NCBI GenBank assembly: GCA_963691655.1
Contig: OY829329.1
Location: forward strand, 16,816,708 to 16,880,707
DNA: 64,000 nucleotides
From: Toxonevra muliebris
Lineage: Eukaryota; Arthropoda; Insecta; Diptera; Pallopteridae
Reading direction: 5' to 3'
Of the stretch, positions 35,333-47,829 are shown piece by piece. Under the pieces are notes generated by a model. That model had not been told where the DNA came from and searched no databases. It saw only the letters and a program-made list of their open reading frames with translations. The position numbers were made by a program, and so were the translations under genes. How positions within the stretch are numbered: the stretch's first letter is position 1; the number at the start of each line of letters is the position of its first letter.

Positions 35333-38236
35333 ATCAGTTGTTCGAATATCTCGTCCAGCTGTTGTGTCAAAAAACTAATAAGCGAATTAAATAGTGTAAA
35401 GTTTCTGTACCAAAATGTTCGAGGATTGAATTCTAAACTTAAAGATATTTATTTGAAAAGTTTTGACTGTAGATATAACATCTTGGTATTTACTGAGTCC
35501 TGGTTAAAACCGAATACCAACAATGCTGAAATTCTATGTAATTCTTATCAAATATATCGTAAAGACAGAAACGTTAAAGTTGGTGGAGGTGTTTTAGTTG
35601 CTATAAAAAAATTGCACGCATCAGACGAAATTATTGTATCTGATGTGAATAATTTAGAATTCATTTGCGTTCGCATTCGCTTAGGCATTAACCACCTTTA
35701 CGTTACTTGCTCCTACATTCCACCTAATTCTGATTTGAGCGTTTATCTAAATCACGCGGCTTTAATAAAATCCGTTTATTTAAAAGTTCGTCATAACGAT
35801 TCTATTATTGTTTTTGGTGATTTCAACCTACCGCTTGTTTCTTGGAATTTATGTAGTGATACAAATGCATTGATACCTTGTTCCAATCGCGAAAATTTTA
35901 ATGAATTTCTAGATCTTATAGCTGATTTGGGTTTATACCAAATAAACAATTTATCGAATATAAATGGAAAAACATTAGACTTGATTTTTGTTGATGATTC
36001 GTCAAATATGTCATTATCTGCCACTGAACCTTACTCCATCCCTGAGGATAAATATCATCCTTCAATTGAATTATCAACTACGTTTGCTGATAATAATATC
36101 CAAAAAAGAACCAATATAACTTATTCAAACCCTTTAAAATTCTGTTTCCAAAAAACGAATTACACAAAATTAAATAAATTTCTATCTAATATTAACTGGT
36201 GTATTGATTGTAATGATGTTAATAAAAGTATCCAGAATTTCAATAACATTCTTTACCAGGGTTTCGAAATGTATGTTCCAAAATGTAAAGTAATTTTAAA
36301 TCCACACGGTCCGGTATGGTTTACAAAAGAATTAAAAAAACTTAAGAATTCAAAAACTCGTGCCTTTAAACGATACAAACGTACTGGTAATTCAACTGAT
36401 TACTCCTACTATTCTATATTACGTCACAAGTACCAAGTGCTTTGTAAGGGGTGTTACAATGATTATATTAATAAAATTAAACTCGATATTAACAATGATG
36501 CTAAAAGTTTTTACAATTTTGTAAATTCTAAACGCAAAGTTAATGATTTTCCATCTACAATGAAATTTAATGATAGCGTATCTGATAACGAAACTGTTAT
36601 TTCTAATTTATTTGCCAGTTACTTCAAATCTACATATTGCTATGAATGCATTGATGATCGCATACCATACCCCTTTGAAACTCTTAATTTCCACACTATT
36701 CGTTGCCCGGTTATTATTCCTACTGACGTTTTTAATCAGCTTAAATCACTAAAATTGGCCTATACCTGTGGACCAGATGAAATTCCAAGCTGCATTTTAA
36801 AAATGTGTGCGGAGTTTTTGTTTATACCACTTTCCGAAATTTTTAATGCTTCACTACGTTCAGGTATTTTCCCCAGTGTGTGGAAGGAATCATTTATAAT
36901 TCCTTTGCATAAGGGTGGTTCAAGATCCGATATTTCAAACTACCGCGGTATAGCTAAACTTAGTGTGATACCAAAGTTATTTGAATTAATCATTACAAAT
37001 CAGTTAAAGCACTCTATTGGATCGTTGATTTCCCCATTTCAGTACGGCTTTCTTAAGGGTAGGTCTACAGTTAAAAATCTCTTGGAATTCACTACTCACA
37101 TTATTAGTGGATTTTCTTATAACTTACAGACCGACGTAATATATACCGACTTCAGTAAGGCGTTTGATAAGGTTAATCACGATTTACTAATTAAAAAACT
37201 TGATTTACTTGGCTTTCCAGTATTGCTGTTAAATTGGATTAATTCTTACTTAAGAAATAGAAATCAGAGAGTGGTGTTCAAGGGCTCAACATCATTCGCT
37301 ATTGGAGTTCCATCTGGTGTACCTCAAGGTAGTCATCTTGGTCCCATTTTGTTTCTTATTTACATTAATGACCTCCCATCTGTTATCCGTCACTCAAAAA
37401 TTTTGATGTATGCTGATGATGTAAAACTGTTTATTTCACACTATTCTGATGAGGCATACAATTTGCTTCAATCTGACCTCACGGCATTATCACATTGGTG
37501 TCAGATAAACTTAATGTTTTTAAATTTAAAGAAATGTAAGTCTATGGTCTTTTCGAGACGTCAGCCAATTCCTTCACATTACTTTATAAATGATTATACC
37601 CTGGAGGTAGTGAACACTTTTACTGATTTGGGTATAGTTATGGATCCTAAATTGCGTTTTAATCTGCATATCAATATGTGTGTTAATAAAGCAAAGGGAA
37701 TTTTTGCATTCGTTAAAAGATGGGCTATGTAATTTAGTGATCCGTATATAACAAAAACACTTTTTACGGCACTGGTAAGACCTATTTTGGAGTATGGTTC
37801 AACAGTTTGGAGTCCTCAATATAATTGCTATAAAGACAGACTTGAGTCAGTTCAAAAACAGTTTCTCTTGTTTGCGTTAAGAAATTTACGTTGGAACCCA
37901 TTACATAATTTACCTTCTTACATACATCGTCTCAAACTTATTGACCTACCGACATTAGACAGCAGAAGAACTATGCTGAATGTTATGTTTATGACTAAAT
38001 TACTGAACGGTGACATTCATTCTGAATTTCTACTAAATAAAATTGACTTAAATATCCCAAATCGTTGTTCAAGGTATCCTATCTTGATTAAACTGAGTAC
38101 TTGCCGATCTAACTATGCCCAAAATGATCCATTACGTTGCATGTGCAATGATTTCAACAACCAACATGGCTTATTTGATATAACTGATTCCTTATTTTCT
38201 ATAAAACAAGCAATTTTAAATTCCTTAAATGATTAA
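35333..38236 (+). pseudogene. Non-LTR retrotransposon ORF2 (endonuclease + reverse transcriptase), one nonsense codon
   Basis: One long frame runs from about 35333 to 38236 broken only by TAA at 37730-37732; the following codons continue the same frame. The endonuclease comes first: FLYQNVRGLNSK, TESWL, GGGVLVAI, CSYIPPN, FGDFNLP and DKYHPS. Then the reverse transcriptase: CGPDEIPSCILK, NYRGIAKLS, TDFSKAFDKVNHD (motif A), VPSGVPQGSHLGP (motif B) and MYADDVKLF (motif C, YADD around 37409-37420). After the stop comes a C-terminal domain, YGSTVWSPQY. There is no RNase H domain. ORF1 and the 5' region are missing, consistent with ordinary 5' truncation, and no poly-A tail is evident. The clade is CR1/Jockey-like by eye. 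Codon use is more AT-biased than in the older relics, and it is the youngest LINE in the window. Confidence 0.9.
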
Positions 38237-38424
38237 ACAGCTGATGTTTCTAATCTGTAGCTGTTTGAAAACCATTGGGATATATTACTTCACCTATTCA
38301 CGAGTTGCGTTACACAGGCAGTCCGGGCTGTTTCTGTTTCGGTCACCGATCCGTTCGCTTTGCGGATGTGCCCCTCGGTCGGGTGGGCGGGTAAGTGGGT
38401 CCGCTGGGATTCGTTCGAAAAAAA

Positions 38425-38980
38425 GAGTAAAAGCATTGAAAGCCGAAGTCACTGCGAGTCTTTTAACCGCTTAAAATCTCCTCTCGTCCGTCATAAAGCT
38501 GCTCCCGCAACCACCGTTAAGCATTTTGTCGGGAAGCCGTCTATAGCATTACTTTTACATCGTCTGTTTTTCTTCGGTCGTTACCGTCCCTTGTGGGGTA
38601 GGTTCACTGTTACCCTGGTTGCTACTTTCCAGTCGCCAAGTTCGATTAACCGTGAGCGCCATTATTGGTCTGGCATCAAGGTGAAGAGAAGGCTGGAACA
38701 AGCGCGATAGCAAGTTTTCATAGGCCGAAGATTGAGTCTTTGAGAAGAAGTATTTGACGCCTTATACCTTTTTTCCTTCGATCATTCTGGTGTAGTGTTT
38801 TTTCTTCTGGGCTGCGCCTTATTGCTTCAACCAGTCTGGTGAGCGACGCAGTTTTTCAGGATGGGATAAAGCTTTGTGGCATTTTGGTCACGCCATCCAT
38901 CACTGTGGGGTATTTTGGTCGCCTCTTACTACAGGCATACCTTACCGCTGGAATATTCTAGCTCTCTTCCTGTAGGGGTA
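38425..38980 (+). repeat. Dispersed repeat family R, copy 1
   Basis: Starts with AAAGCATTGAAAGCCGAAGT and ends with a core containing GTGGGGTATTTTGGTCGCCT, ACAGGCATACCTTACCG and TTCTAGCTCTCTTCCTG (38905-38980). Two other copies, one inverted, lie at 43.8 and 53.2 kb. Frames in it are short and broken. It could be a non-coding part of a retroelement; I recognise the terminal core as a motif widely spread in arthropod genomes but cannot name the element. It starts about 190 bp after the LINE ORF2. Confidence 0.75.
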
Positions 38981-38984
38981 AAGA

Positions 38985-40790
38985 AGTTTCTCGTGTGGCA
39001 GACCATAAAAAATACAATGAATTGTGGTTTATTGAACGATATTCATCACATTGAAAATTTTAGAATTATTTATTAGTGTTTGAAGCGATTAACCCTGGGG
39101 AGCTCTAAAGGTACCAAGTTAAGCAAAACAGGTAGTAAGTTTTCACACTAGAAAATCATAATTATTAAATTAAACTAATAAGAAAAATACATACCAAAAA
39201 GTAACTAGAAACATTTTTTTTTTTTAAATACTTGATTAATTGATAAGACAGAAATATTAACAACTCAAGCAATCATAAATTTCAAGTACATATCTCGTCG
39301 TCCCTTGTATGCATGCTGTCATTACTCACAAGATCAATGCTGAATTCTCAATCTCAATTCACAATTTTAATCTATTACTTCCGTCAGAGTTTACACAACA
39401 TCGTACTCATATGAATTGAATTGAATGTACTTGTAAATATATCATTACAAACAACAACTACAACTTAGATTATTACCTTTAAAGTGTTGTACAATGGTAT
39501 CTTTTGAAGTTAATATGCCTTATAACTAACAAAAAAACAACAACAACAACAACCACCACAATTTTCACAAGTGGTAACACAGAAGCTAAGCTATTACCAA
39601 CAATATCAAACGATCAGCACAAAAGTAACTACGTACATAAATACATACACACATATAAGTGGTTAGTTATTTAGTTAGGAGTATTTGTTGTTGCTGCCAC
39701 ATATTAAGTATAACTTACGAGTATGAGTACAAGTAGAAGAGTAGATGTTGCTAGAAACGCAATGTAACGCAAGTCAATAGCAGCAAATAGCAGCAGCTCC
39801 AAACACCATAACAACAACAACAACAACATCGATTAAGTGGAAACAATTTACACGCCTGCCGCGCGATATGCCAACATTTGCCACACCACTAGCCAAAGCC
39901 AAAGCTAAAGCCTGCCAGGTTGATAGCTAAATAGCAAGCAAAAAAAGCAGAAAACTAAAAATGAATGCTATTCGAAGAGCAATGCATTGGTAATGCAGCA
40001 CAGCAGCATGTTGTTGTTGTTGTTATTACCATTGCTGCCACTCTTTGTACGCTGCAAATACCAACCAACCATTGCCAACATGTCAATTATATCAAATTAA
40101 TAATTGTAAGCAATTTTATGTGCGCGCATATATGTGTGTGTGTGTGTGTGTGTGAGCGTAGCGTGTGTGTATGTATAGAATATTGCATTGCCACGAAATC
40201 GTTCGTTTGGTTTTGCGCTGTTAGGTGTGTTGATGATGTTTTGCTGCTGATTGCAGTACGTACGAGTGGCAGCAGCAAAAATAGCAATTGCAACAACAAC
40301 AACAACAACCACATATTATTATTGCCATGGCGTTAAAATAATCGTGCAATGTGCTATGCGCCTTGTGGTGGTTAATTTCATTTTAACGGGCTGTGGCAAA
40401 TAACAAGCTTGAACTAGTCACAGTTCATGTCAAATTTAATTTTTATCTTAAAATGCAGCATGTCGCTTAATTCGAAATGCATTTGAAATGTTGAACACGA
40501 AGAATTATGATTCAAACTGACAATGTTTTTTTTTTCACTTTTTTGATTTTGTCAGTTAAGTTGTTGCTGCTGCTATTGTTGTTGTGCGTGCTGCATTAGG
40601 AGCACGAAAATGAAAGGAGGAGGTAAAACTGGTGATGAAGGAGCTTTGTGTTATTATGGCGTGTTGTATTGATGCGAATTATTGATAAAAACAATAAACA
40701 TAAATTTTCCTCAAAATGGTAATAAGAATGTGATTTATGCAGTTTTTCATAAAATAAAAGAACATGCGTTAACTCTAAATTTGTTGCTGT
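38985..40790. other. AT-rich non-coding stretch
   Basis: CAACAACAAC tracts (39537-39552, 39811-39826, 40290-40308) and a long TG run. The frames over them are repeat translations. No gene recognised. Confidence 0.5.
40133..40154. repeat. (TG)11 microsatellite
   Basis: Eleven TG dinucleotides on +, followed after GAGCGTAGCG by a further short GTGTGT run. Confidence 0.9.
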
Positions 40791-40799
40791 ATTTTAAGA

Positions 40800-42385
40800 A
40801 GATTAGAGAAACCAAACAAAACAAAAGCTTCAGATTTTCATGGTAAGTAAGTTCCTTAGTGCTCTTCACCAGGAAACGCAAGAAGGATGGCCCGTTACTA
40901 CCAACAATGAAGGGAGTAACACTGTAGTTGTCTTCTGAAGTTAAATATTTAGGGGTAACCTTAGATTGCAAACTGTTATGGAAGACGCACGTCGAGCTGA
41001 AGGTCTCGCTCGCACTTAAAGTTTTCTGGCAGTAAAGGCGAGCTTTCGGCAACACTTGGGGTCTGAATCCAGCTCTGGTATACTGGCTATACATTGCTCT
41101 TGTAAGACCTATTGTCACGTATGTCTCTGTAGTATGGCGGAGACGAACTTTGGTTAAGTCCATAGTATCCTCTCTGACCAGGCTTCACAGAAGTGTGTGC
41201 CTGGGTATTACTGGTGCAATGTGTACTACATCTGGTGATGCCCTCAATGCCTTGCTTGTCTTGCTTCCTCTGGACCTTCAAGTCCGTAAAGAAGCGATGG
41301 GAGCGGCCTACAGACTTCGGTTAAATGGAGTCTGGCATATCGAGGCGGATGTAGGGCACAGTATGACATGCCACCAGTTGTCAGTACAGTGCCCACTGTT
41401 TTTGATGCCCGTGGACAATCATGTGCCTTGTATCCGCTTTGGAAGAAGATATGAAGTTAGGTTCCCGGAACGTGATCAATGGATAAGTCCAGAGGTCGTA
41501 CTCCGGGGTCTTCGTCATGCCTTCTATACCGACGGATCCAAAACCTCAAACGGTACTGGATCTGGTTGGTACTTGGACGATGAGAAAAAGTACTCTTTTT
41601 CCACTGGACAGATGGCGTCAGTCTTCCTAACGGAGGTTTTCGCTATCCTAGACGTGGTAAGCTGGATAATTGAAAAGAGATGGCATGGGGAGTGCATAAG
41701 TATTTGCAGTGATTGCCAAGCTACACTGAAGGCCCTTGCTAACCCTGTCAGCTCCTCAAAACTGGTCAGCGGGTGTAAGGCAAAACTAATTAATGTTGCA
41801 AAACACAACAAGTTATGCCTTATATGGGTTCCAGGACACTGTGGTATTGCAGGGAATGAACTAGCTGATAAACTAGCTAATGGAGTCTATGCAATTACAC
41901 CATGGGGTCAGGAAACTTTTCTGAGGAGATCATGCGTTGGATCAACGATTTCGTGAGTTCTATCCATAGAAAAAGATGGTCCGAGTTGGACTCCTGCAGA
42001 ACCGCAAAGTGCTTTATGAGACAACCTAAAAGGAAATCAGCGGAATTTCTCCTGAAACTGAGAAGAAAGGACCTGAGATTACTGGTTGGTGTCATCACAG
42101 GGCACAACACATGTGGTCAGCATATGACTAACATGCGCGTCATCAGCGATTCATTTTGCCAATCGTGTCTTGAGGACGATGATACTACGGAGCGTTATCT
42201 TTTTAGCTGTCAGGCTGTTGGGTAGTGGAAGAAGTTCGAGGTTGAGACACCCTAAACCTTTCTTCTTCCCATTTATCCCCACATAACTTTCCTGTCTCTC
42301 TACTCTCTCCTACTGGTTCTATCCTTGAGTATAGCACAATGGTCCTCGTTGACTGAGTACTTTGGTTAAGTCCAGCCCACCCACA
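40800..42385 (+). pseudogene. RNase H-bearing LINE ORF2, C-terminal part
   Basis: Reading starts in the reverse-transcriptase thumb (EVKYLGVTLDCKLLWKTHVE), meets TAA after VFWQ, and continues in the same frame through IALVRPIVTY to an open stretch ending at 41956. That stretch holds an RNase H domain with all four acidic positions: FYTDGSKTSNGTGSGWYL, LTEVFAILD, SICSDCQATLKAL and LIWVPGHCGIAGNELADKLA. A frameshift near 41900 moves to a second frame (41902-42225) with the C-terminal LRLLVGVITGHNTCGQHM and a Cys/His block, FCQSCLEDDDTTERYLFSC. The tail (42270-42385) is shared with the relics at 24.4 and 27 kb. The RT palm and endonuclease are absent. Best-preserved member of its family here. 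Confidence 0.87.
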
Positions 42386-42389
42386 ACTC

Positions 42390-43270
42390 TATACTCTAAG
42401 TAAGCTTCGGATTGTACTTGAAAATAATCCATTTTTGATTGTGTTTCTGAACACTCAAGAGTTTGTGGAATGAATCGTTTTGCTCTCTGGCAGAAAGAGT
42501 TTAGAAACTGATTTCTGTAGCCCAGAACAAGGCGTTTTTAACAAGGTTAATTCATCTCTGAGAACTCTCTCATTTTATTTGAAGAGTCAGATTTTGCAGT
42601 GTAAAAATAGTGTAAAATTTAAATAAACAAGAGTGTAGTGCTTAAATTCAAATTTTAAATATTCACAACGGAAGCTATTTTTGCAACTATAACCATTGCT
42701 CTCCGAGATGACTTCACCCTGTTAAATACGCCTTGGTCCAGAATACAGACGTCTATTAAGACAGATTCGCCGGTCAAGTGTCACGTTCTTTTCAGGTGCG
42801 TTTTTATATGAAGCTTACAAAATTCAACTTCGTTTTTGCACAGACTTCATCTTTTTTCAAAGTATCATATTTTTTAAAAGTATATTTCAGATGGTACTCA
42901 ATAACACGACTTCAGTTTTTTGGGCTATTAATTCTAGTCTCGAACTATTTAGCCATTTTCAGATCCACGCAATTGGATCGTTAGATCTAGCTTGTAATCC
43001 GACGAGTATGGCATTTTCGGAAAGATGTAAAACGGAGCCTTATTAAAAAATCATCTTAAAAAAATCTTATTATAAAATCATGGAAATAAATTGTTTGTGC
43101 ACTTAAGAAAATTGATTAATAGCTACCTCTACTGTCTGGGCGAAGAAGGTCGATTTTGCTATGTATGCCTGTAAATGATTATGAGTAAGTGGTAGGAGAT
43201 GGAGCCTCGAACCCAAATTAACCCTGCGAATATATAAAGCGGTTATACGTTTATTTGTAAAGTACGGTGC
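42390..43270. other. Unclassified spacer
   Basis: No gene or element ends recognised; AT-rich with one 68-codon chance frame. Confidence 0.4.
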
Positions 43271-43276
43271 CGTGGT

Positions 43277-43490
43277 GTGGTGGAAGGGCTTTATTACAAA
43301 ATTAAGCAGTTACAAAACTATGTAGCGTGTGCTGGAATTGCGAGAGCCATTCGATCATACCCTAAGGAGGCTCTAAAAGTTCTAATGCATCTGATCCCTA
43401 TTGATCTCTTTATAAAACAGATGGCAAGCATGATCGTCTTAAGATTTAAGGAAACGGGTCGCTGGATGGAAAGAAGAAGATGCTAGTCTG
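43277..43490 (+). pseudogene. LINE fragment (region between RT and RNase H)
   Basis: A 69-codon open stretch reads QNYVACAGIARAIRSYPKEA then LKVLMHLIPIDLFIKQMASM. This corresponds to the connection region of RNase H LINEs (compare RSVCLGITGAMCTTSGDALN in the element at 40.8 kb). It is truncated at both ends. Confidence 0.7.
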
Positions 43491-43639
43491 ACTATACTGT
43501 TCCTATTGTGACTTTCAATAACAAATTCACGATACGAGTCAACGTCCCGGAACGACACGAGAACGCCTTCTCGTCCAATGTTTGCATACTCTGATAAACC
43601 ACATCATGGCCACAACGTTACCGTCAAATGCGCCCGTTA

Positions 43640-43805
43640 TCATTCGATGATTTGAAGCTTTTTTTTACCTCAAATGAACGAGCTGAATCTGGTTGATATG
43701 CAATATCAACAAGATGGCGCTATATGCCACACAGCACTTGACAATGGACCTATTGAGAGATGAATTAAGAGGGCAATCTATATCACGTTTAGGACCAGTG
43801 AGTTG
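43640..43805 (+). pseudogene. IS630/Tc1-type transposase C-terminal fragment
   Basis: Reads MNELNLVDMQYQQDGAICHT then ALDNGPIE, the second catalytic Asp block (consensus in this family: WFQQDGATCHTA). DNA matching the following LISRxGPV block comes next. It is the same family as the N-terminal fragment at 14.9 kb. Neither end of the element is visible. Confidence 0.72.
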
Positions 43806-43824
43806 CCCACCTTTTCTTTTAATG

Positions 43825-44475
43825 AAGACTTAAAGCATTGAAAGCCGAAGTCAGTGCGAGACTTTCACCCGCTAAACATCTCCTCTCGTCCAACGGAAAG
43901 CTCTCCCAAAACCACCGTTAAGTATTTCGTCAGGAGGCCGTCTAAAGCATTACTGCTCAATCATCTATTTTTTTGTCGATCTAGTTCGTTACCGTCCGCT
44001 GTGGGGTAGGGTTACTGATATCCAGGTTGCTACTTTCCAGTCGCCCAATTCGATTAACAGTCATAACTATTATTGGTCTAGTATCGGGGTTAAGAGGCAG
44101 CTGGAACTAGCACGAGAGCAAGTTTTTATAGGCGGGAGATTGCGGCTTTGAGAACACGAATTTGACGCCTTACACTTTTTATGCTTCGATCATTCTGGTG
44201 AGACGGGCGTGGTCTCATTGCAGTCTGAGACGGCTGGGTCTCCCTGGCGTTTATTCTTCCTCTTAGCTGCGTCATATTGCTTCAACCGATCTGGTGAGAC
44301 CGCAAAATCTCATTGCAGACTAAAGAGGCGCCATTCATCAAAATAGGTAACCCTTTTCTTCATAAGACTTTGTGACATTTTGGTCACGCCCTCCACCTCT
44401 GATGGATATTTTAGTAGCCTCTTGCGACAGGTATACCTTTAAGCGAGAATATTCTAGCACTCTTCCTACAAGGGC
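43825..44475 (+). repeat. Dispersed repeat family R, copy 2
   Basis: Collinear with the copy at 38.4 kb, beginning AAAGCATTGAAAGCCGAAGT. It ends in a more diverged core (ATATTTTAGTAGCCTCTTGC, TATTCTAGCACTCTTCCT). It is about 95 bp longer because of an inserted segment near 44200-44310. Stops interrupt all frames. Confidence 0.75.
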
Positions 44476-44479
44476 ACCA

Positions 44480-46160
44480 CCTAGATCGTATGATTTGACG
44501 CCTTTAGACTTTTTTGTGGGGATACGTGAAGTCACTCGTCTATGCCGATAAGCAACGTCAAACCAGCCTTGGAGATACATACCAACCCCTACACTCGAAA
44601 AGTGGTTCCAAATTGGACTTCTCACATGAAGCATTTACAACGTAGTCGCGGCCAACATTAACATGAAATTATCTTTAAAAAAAAAAGAAGCAAGCATTGA
44701 TATATCGACTAAAATAAATTTTTTTTTTTTTGAAAATTAAAACCCAACTTTTAACAAATCACATTTTATAAGAAATGAAAATTTGCAACACTTAGGATGA
44801 ATATCCAAATATGTCAACAAGAAATTCGGCAACCTCGCTGCTGTTGCTATGCTTTTGCTTTTTTTTGCAATTATTACACAATAGAGAACTTAAATATCTA
44901 CTGCTTTCTGCACCTTTCAATCAAATTCAACAAAAAAAATAAAATAATATTAAAATAGGTACCTTCACGTAATGCAAACAAAGACCGAATAGAATTGAGT
45001 CTCCAACGTAACATTCATGAATTGTGCACAATTTCACCTTTCCTCTAACTCTATATACATACATATGTAGAAACATTTTGAACTGTATCTAACTTGTCAC
45101 ATCAATGACATGCAACTAGCTGTGTTGCTGTGCTGTTGTTGCTGGCTGCTGCTACAACTTTTGTTGTTGTCAACTGCAGAACTGACTGCAGAGGGTGGAG
45201 AAAATAGTAGTATGAAAATGGATGATGTATGATGAACACATACAAATAAAATATATATATATATACAAATATACAATATAAAGAGCCATAAGCCTGCCAC
45301 TTTAGCTTTTCAAAATCTACAAAACATCATGGAAATGAGAAAAATATATATTGGTAACCGAAACTCATATGGCAACATTGGCGGCACAGCACAGGGCAAC
45401 ACTGTCACATACACGCAAACGCACACCAAAACCATCACTAAGCTTGATTCTACTAGCAACAACTATATTTAGTAAATAACTAAGTGAGTGAGTGTGAGTG
45501 AAGGTGGGTGCAATAGCACAGAGCTAGCAGCAATAAAAACAACAAGAGCCACAGCAACAGGAACAACAATGACATGCAGAGTTTTGTGTCATGCTAACAA
45601 CAATGTTGGTTATTATTTTTGAGTGACATAAGCTGTCAATATTTTATTTATGTTACAAACATGCATCAATACAACAACAAAATATGGTTGCCAACCAGCT
45701 TTAACATTTAGAACACACACGCATGCACAATGTTTGTGTGTATGTATGGGTATGTGTCATCGTATGTTAGTATATGTGTGAATATGTCCTTTGAATATGA
45801 AAATGTGATATGAATGTGACAGAGTATGTTTGTATGTGTGTATTTTGAGTGTGTGTATAACGTAATAAACGTAGAAAGCTAAAAAGCTCACAAAATACAA
45901 TAGTATTTGCTTGGAAACGTACACACAAAATCACATGTGCATACATACAAACCAACACCCTTAAAACATACACACATACATTTACATAAATGTACACGGA
46001 AAGTATAGAAAATACCTTGACATTTCGCACACAACAATATGAAGATGTCATATTCATATGAAATACCTGTCATGTTGTTGTAAGAATTATGACAGGCAAC
46101 ATTTGATGTTGATATTTGGGAGATGTTGGTGGTAATGGTGATACATCGTTTTGTTGTAAT
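44480..46160. other. AT-rich non-coding stretch
   Basis: Contains ATATATATATATA (45250), GTGTATGT words (45730-45860) and CAACAACA words. Frames found here encode low-complexity Val/Tyr/Cys. No gene recognised. Confidence 0.5.
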
Positions 46161-46166
46161 GTACAT

Positions 46167-46753
46167 ACCCAGCGGTAAATGGAAACACTAGAATAGCGCT
46201 AAACAAGTGCTTGATTGCAAGCACTTAAGTGCACTGCAAGCACATGTGTTCCATATAAATTTTAACATTGCATGTCCTAGGAGACAAGCAATTGTTTAGT
46301 GCAGTACTTTTAGCGGTAAACAAGCGCAACAAAGAATGCGTTAGATAGGCACTTCTACTCATTCATTCGCTGCTTCGTGCTTACTATAGTTGAGAAGGAG
46401 AGGAGAAAGAAAAAATATCGAGTATCGATTCATGCATTCATAATTTTTCATTGCTGCGTCATTTTACTTCATTCTTTTCTTTTGCTTTTTTGTTTGTTTT
46501 TAACCAAAATATATATATTAATTCATAATTTCACAACCACTTTACTTCGCTGTTGCGTGAAAACTAACTCGCTTCGTTTCTCGCTTAGTCAATATTTCGT
46601 AGCGTCTCGCTGAACGATACTCGTTTTTATTACTCAATAGAAAACTAAATTTGTTGTTCGCATGGTTGCTTTGCAATTTCCGGTTGAAATGGTGCACTTG
46701 CAAACACTTTTTAAGCACTTAATTTTCAAGCACTTGTCTGAAAACCCGCTGGG
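46167..46753. mobile_element. MITE-like element with ACCCAGCGG ends
   Basis: Terminal 9-bp inverted repeat ACCCAGCGG (46167-46175) and CCGCTGGGT (46745-46753). If the first base is counted as flank, the near-identical words TACATA and TACGTA adjoin the ends as a possible 6-bp target duplication. Both subterminal regions carry several CAAGCACTT-type words in both orientations, as seen in class II elements. The interior lacks a transposase. Superfamily not determined. Confidence 0.65.
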
Positions 46754-47082
46754 TACGTAGGTACTACATATCCATACTTTTACAATGCTTGTTTGTGTTA
46801 CTGTATGTGTGTGTATTTTGCTATTGCATTATGTCACATTGTTATGATTTATTAAATTTCAAAGATTGTTTCATATGTGCACACATATTTGGTAAGTGAG
46901 TAAATGAAATTTAATATAACTATAGAAATTTTCTCAGCTGCCCACAATTGCATTTTTGCAATAAATATCATGCGAAATAATGAATATGGATTAAAATTTA
47001 ATTATTTCAGAAATGAATCTCTTTATAATTTTAGAATGAATTTGGAATTCAGTTCCCTTTCGGTAAGCGAAACTGCATTATA
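46754..47082. other. Spacer
   Basis: AT-rich DNA between two inverted-repeat elements; nothing recognised. Confidence 0.35.
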
Positions 47083-47729
47083 GCCTATGCATACGGACCT
47101 CAAATTGAGCAATTTCGGCTTCTTTCGCAATTTCAGCTGAAATTGAGTTGAAATTGCTCAATTTCGCTATAGAAATAAATGCCAAACGAAATTAAGTTGC
47201 CTTGCTCAATTTCGTTGAAATTGTGTTGAAATTGCGCTACTATCCAAAAACAACTCTGTTAATCGATAAGTATAGGTAGAAAAATCATTTATTTATTTTC
47301 AATGGGAAAAAGAAGGTAGAAAAAAAGAAGTGTGTGGTCCCAAAGTGCAGAACAACTCTTGACGGAGATATGATCGGTGAAAATAGCGGAATTGCGTGGG
47401 GAGAGAAAGAACGGCCATATATGGGACGGAATGGCTCTGGAGAAGTGAAAACTAAACTGCAGATTCTCGCAAAAACATTTTGTGTCTTCTCTCTATACTC
47501 TCCATATGTAATTTAGGTTTTCTTCTCTATTGTTTTCGCCATATTATCATAGATATTAAAGTTATTTATAATAATTCCACTTTTATTAGTCATTTTATAA
47601 ACAATAAAATTGAGCTGCCAAATGAAATTGTGTAAGAAAAACTCCGTGTGAATGACTTCAATCTTAAATTGAAATTGTGTGCTGAAATTGCTCAATTTGG
47701 GCTCCGTGTGAATAAGCTATTAGGCTGGA
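47083..47729. mobile_element. Inverted-repeat element rich in CAATTTC words, possible TTA target duplication
   Basis: The left end at about 47083-47120 (TAGCCTATGCATACGGACCT, CAAATTGAGCAATTTC) and the inverted right end at about 47693-47729 match at roughly 30 of 37 positions. The flanking triplet TTA occurs on both sides, which would fit a PIF/Harbinger-type 3-bp duplication. Inside the left end, GAAATTG and CAATTTC recur in both orientations about ten times. No transposase frame is present. Confidence 0.6.
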
Positions 47730-47829
47730 TCGAAATGCAGGGATCTTTTGTAACCCCCATCATCACAGCGCTTATTGAGAAGAATGGGTAAATATAAAAT
47801 GTCTGGCACAATTTTTTTTTTAACTAAAA

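Noticed and set aside
39965..40336. 123-codon frame rich in Val and Cys
   Set aside because: It crosses a TG run and CAA/CAG tracts; the repeat keeps the frame open.
43540..43640. Separate gene upstream of the transposase fragment
   Set aside because: No open frame with family resemblance; it is more simply decayed element sequence.
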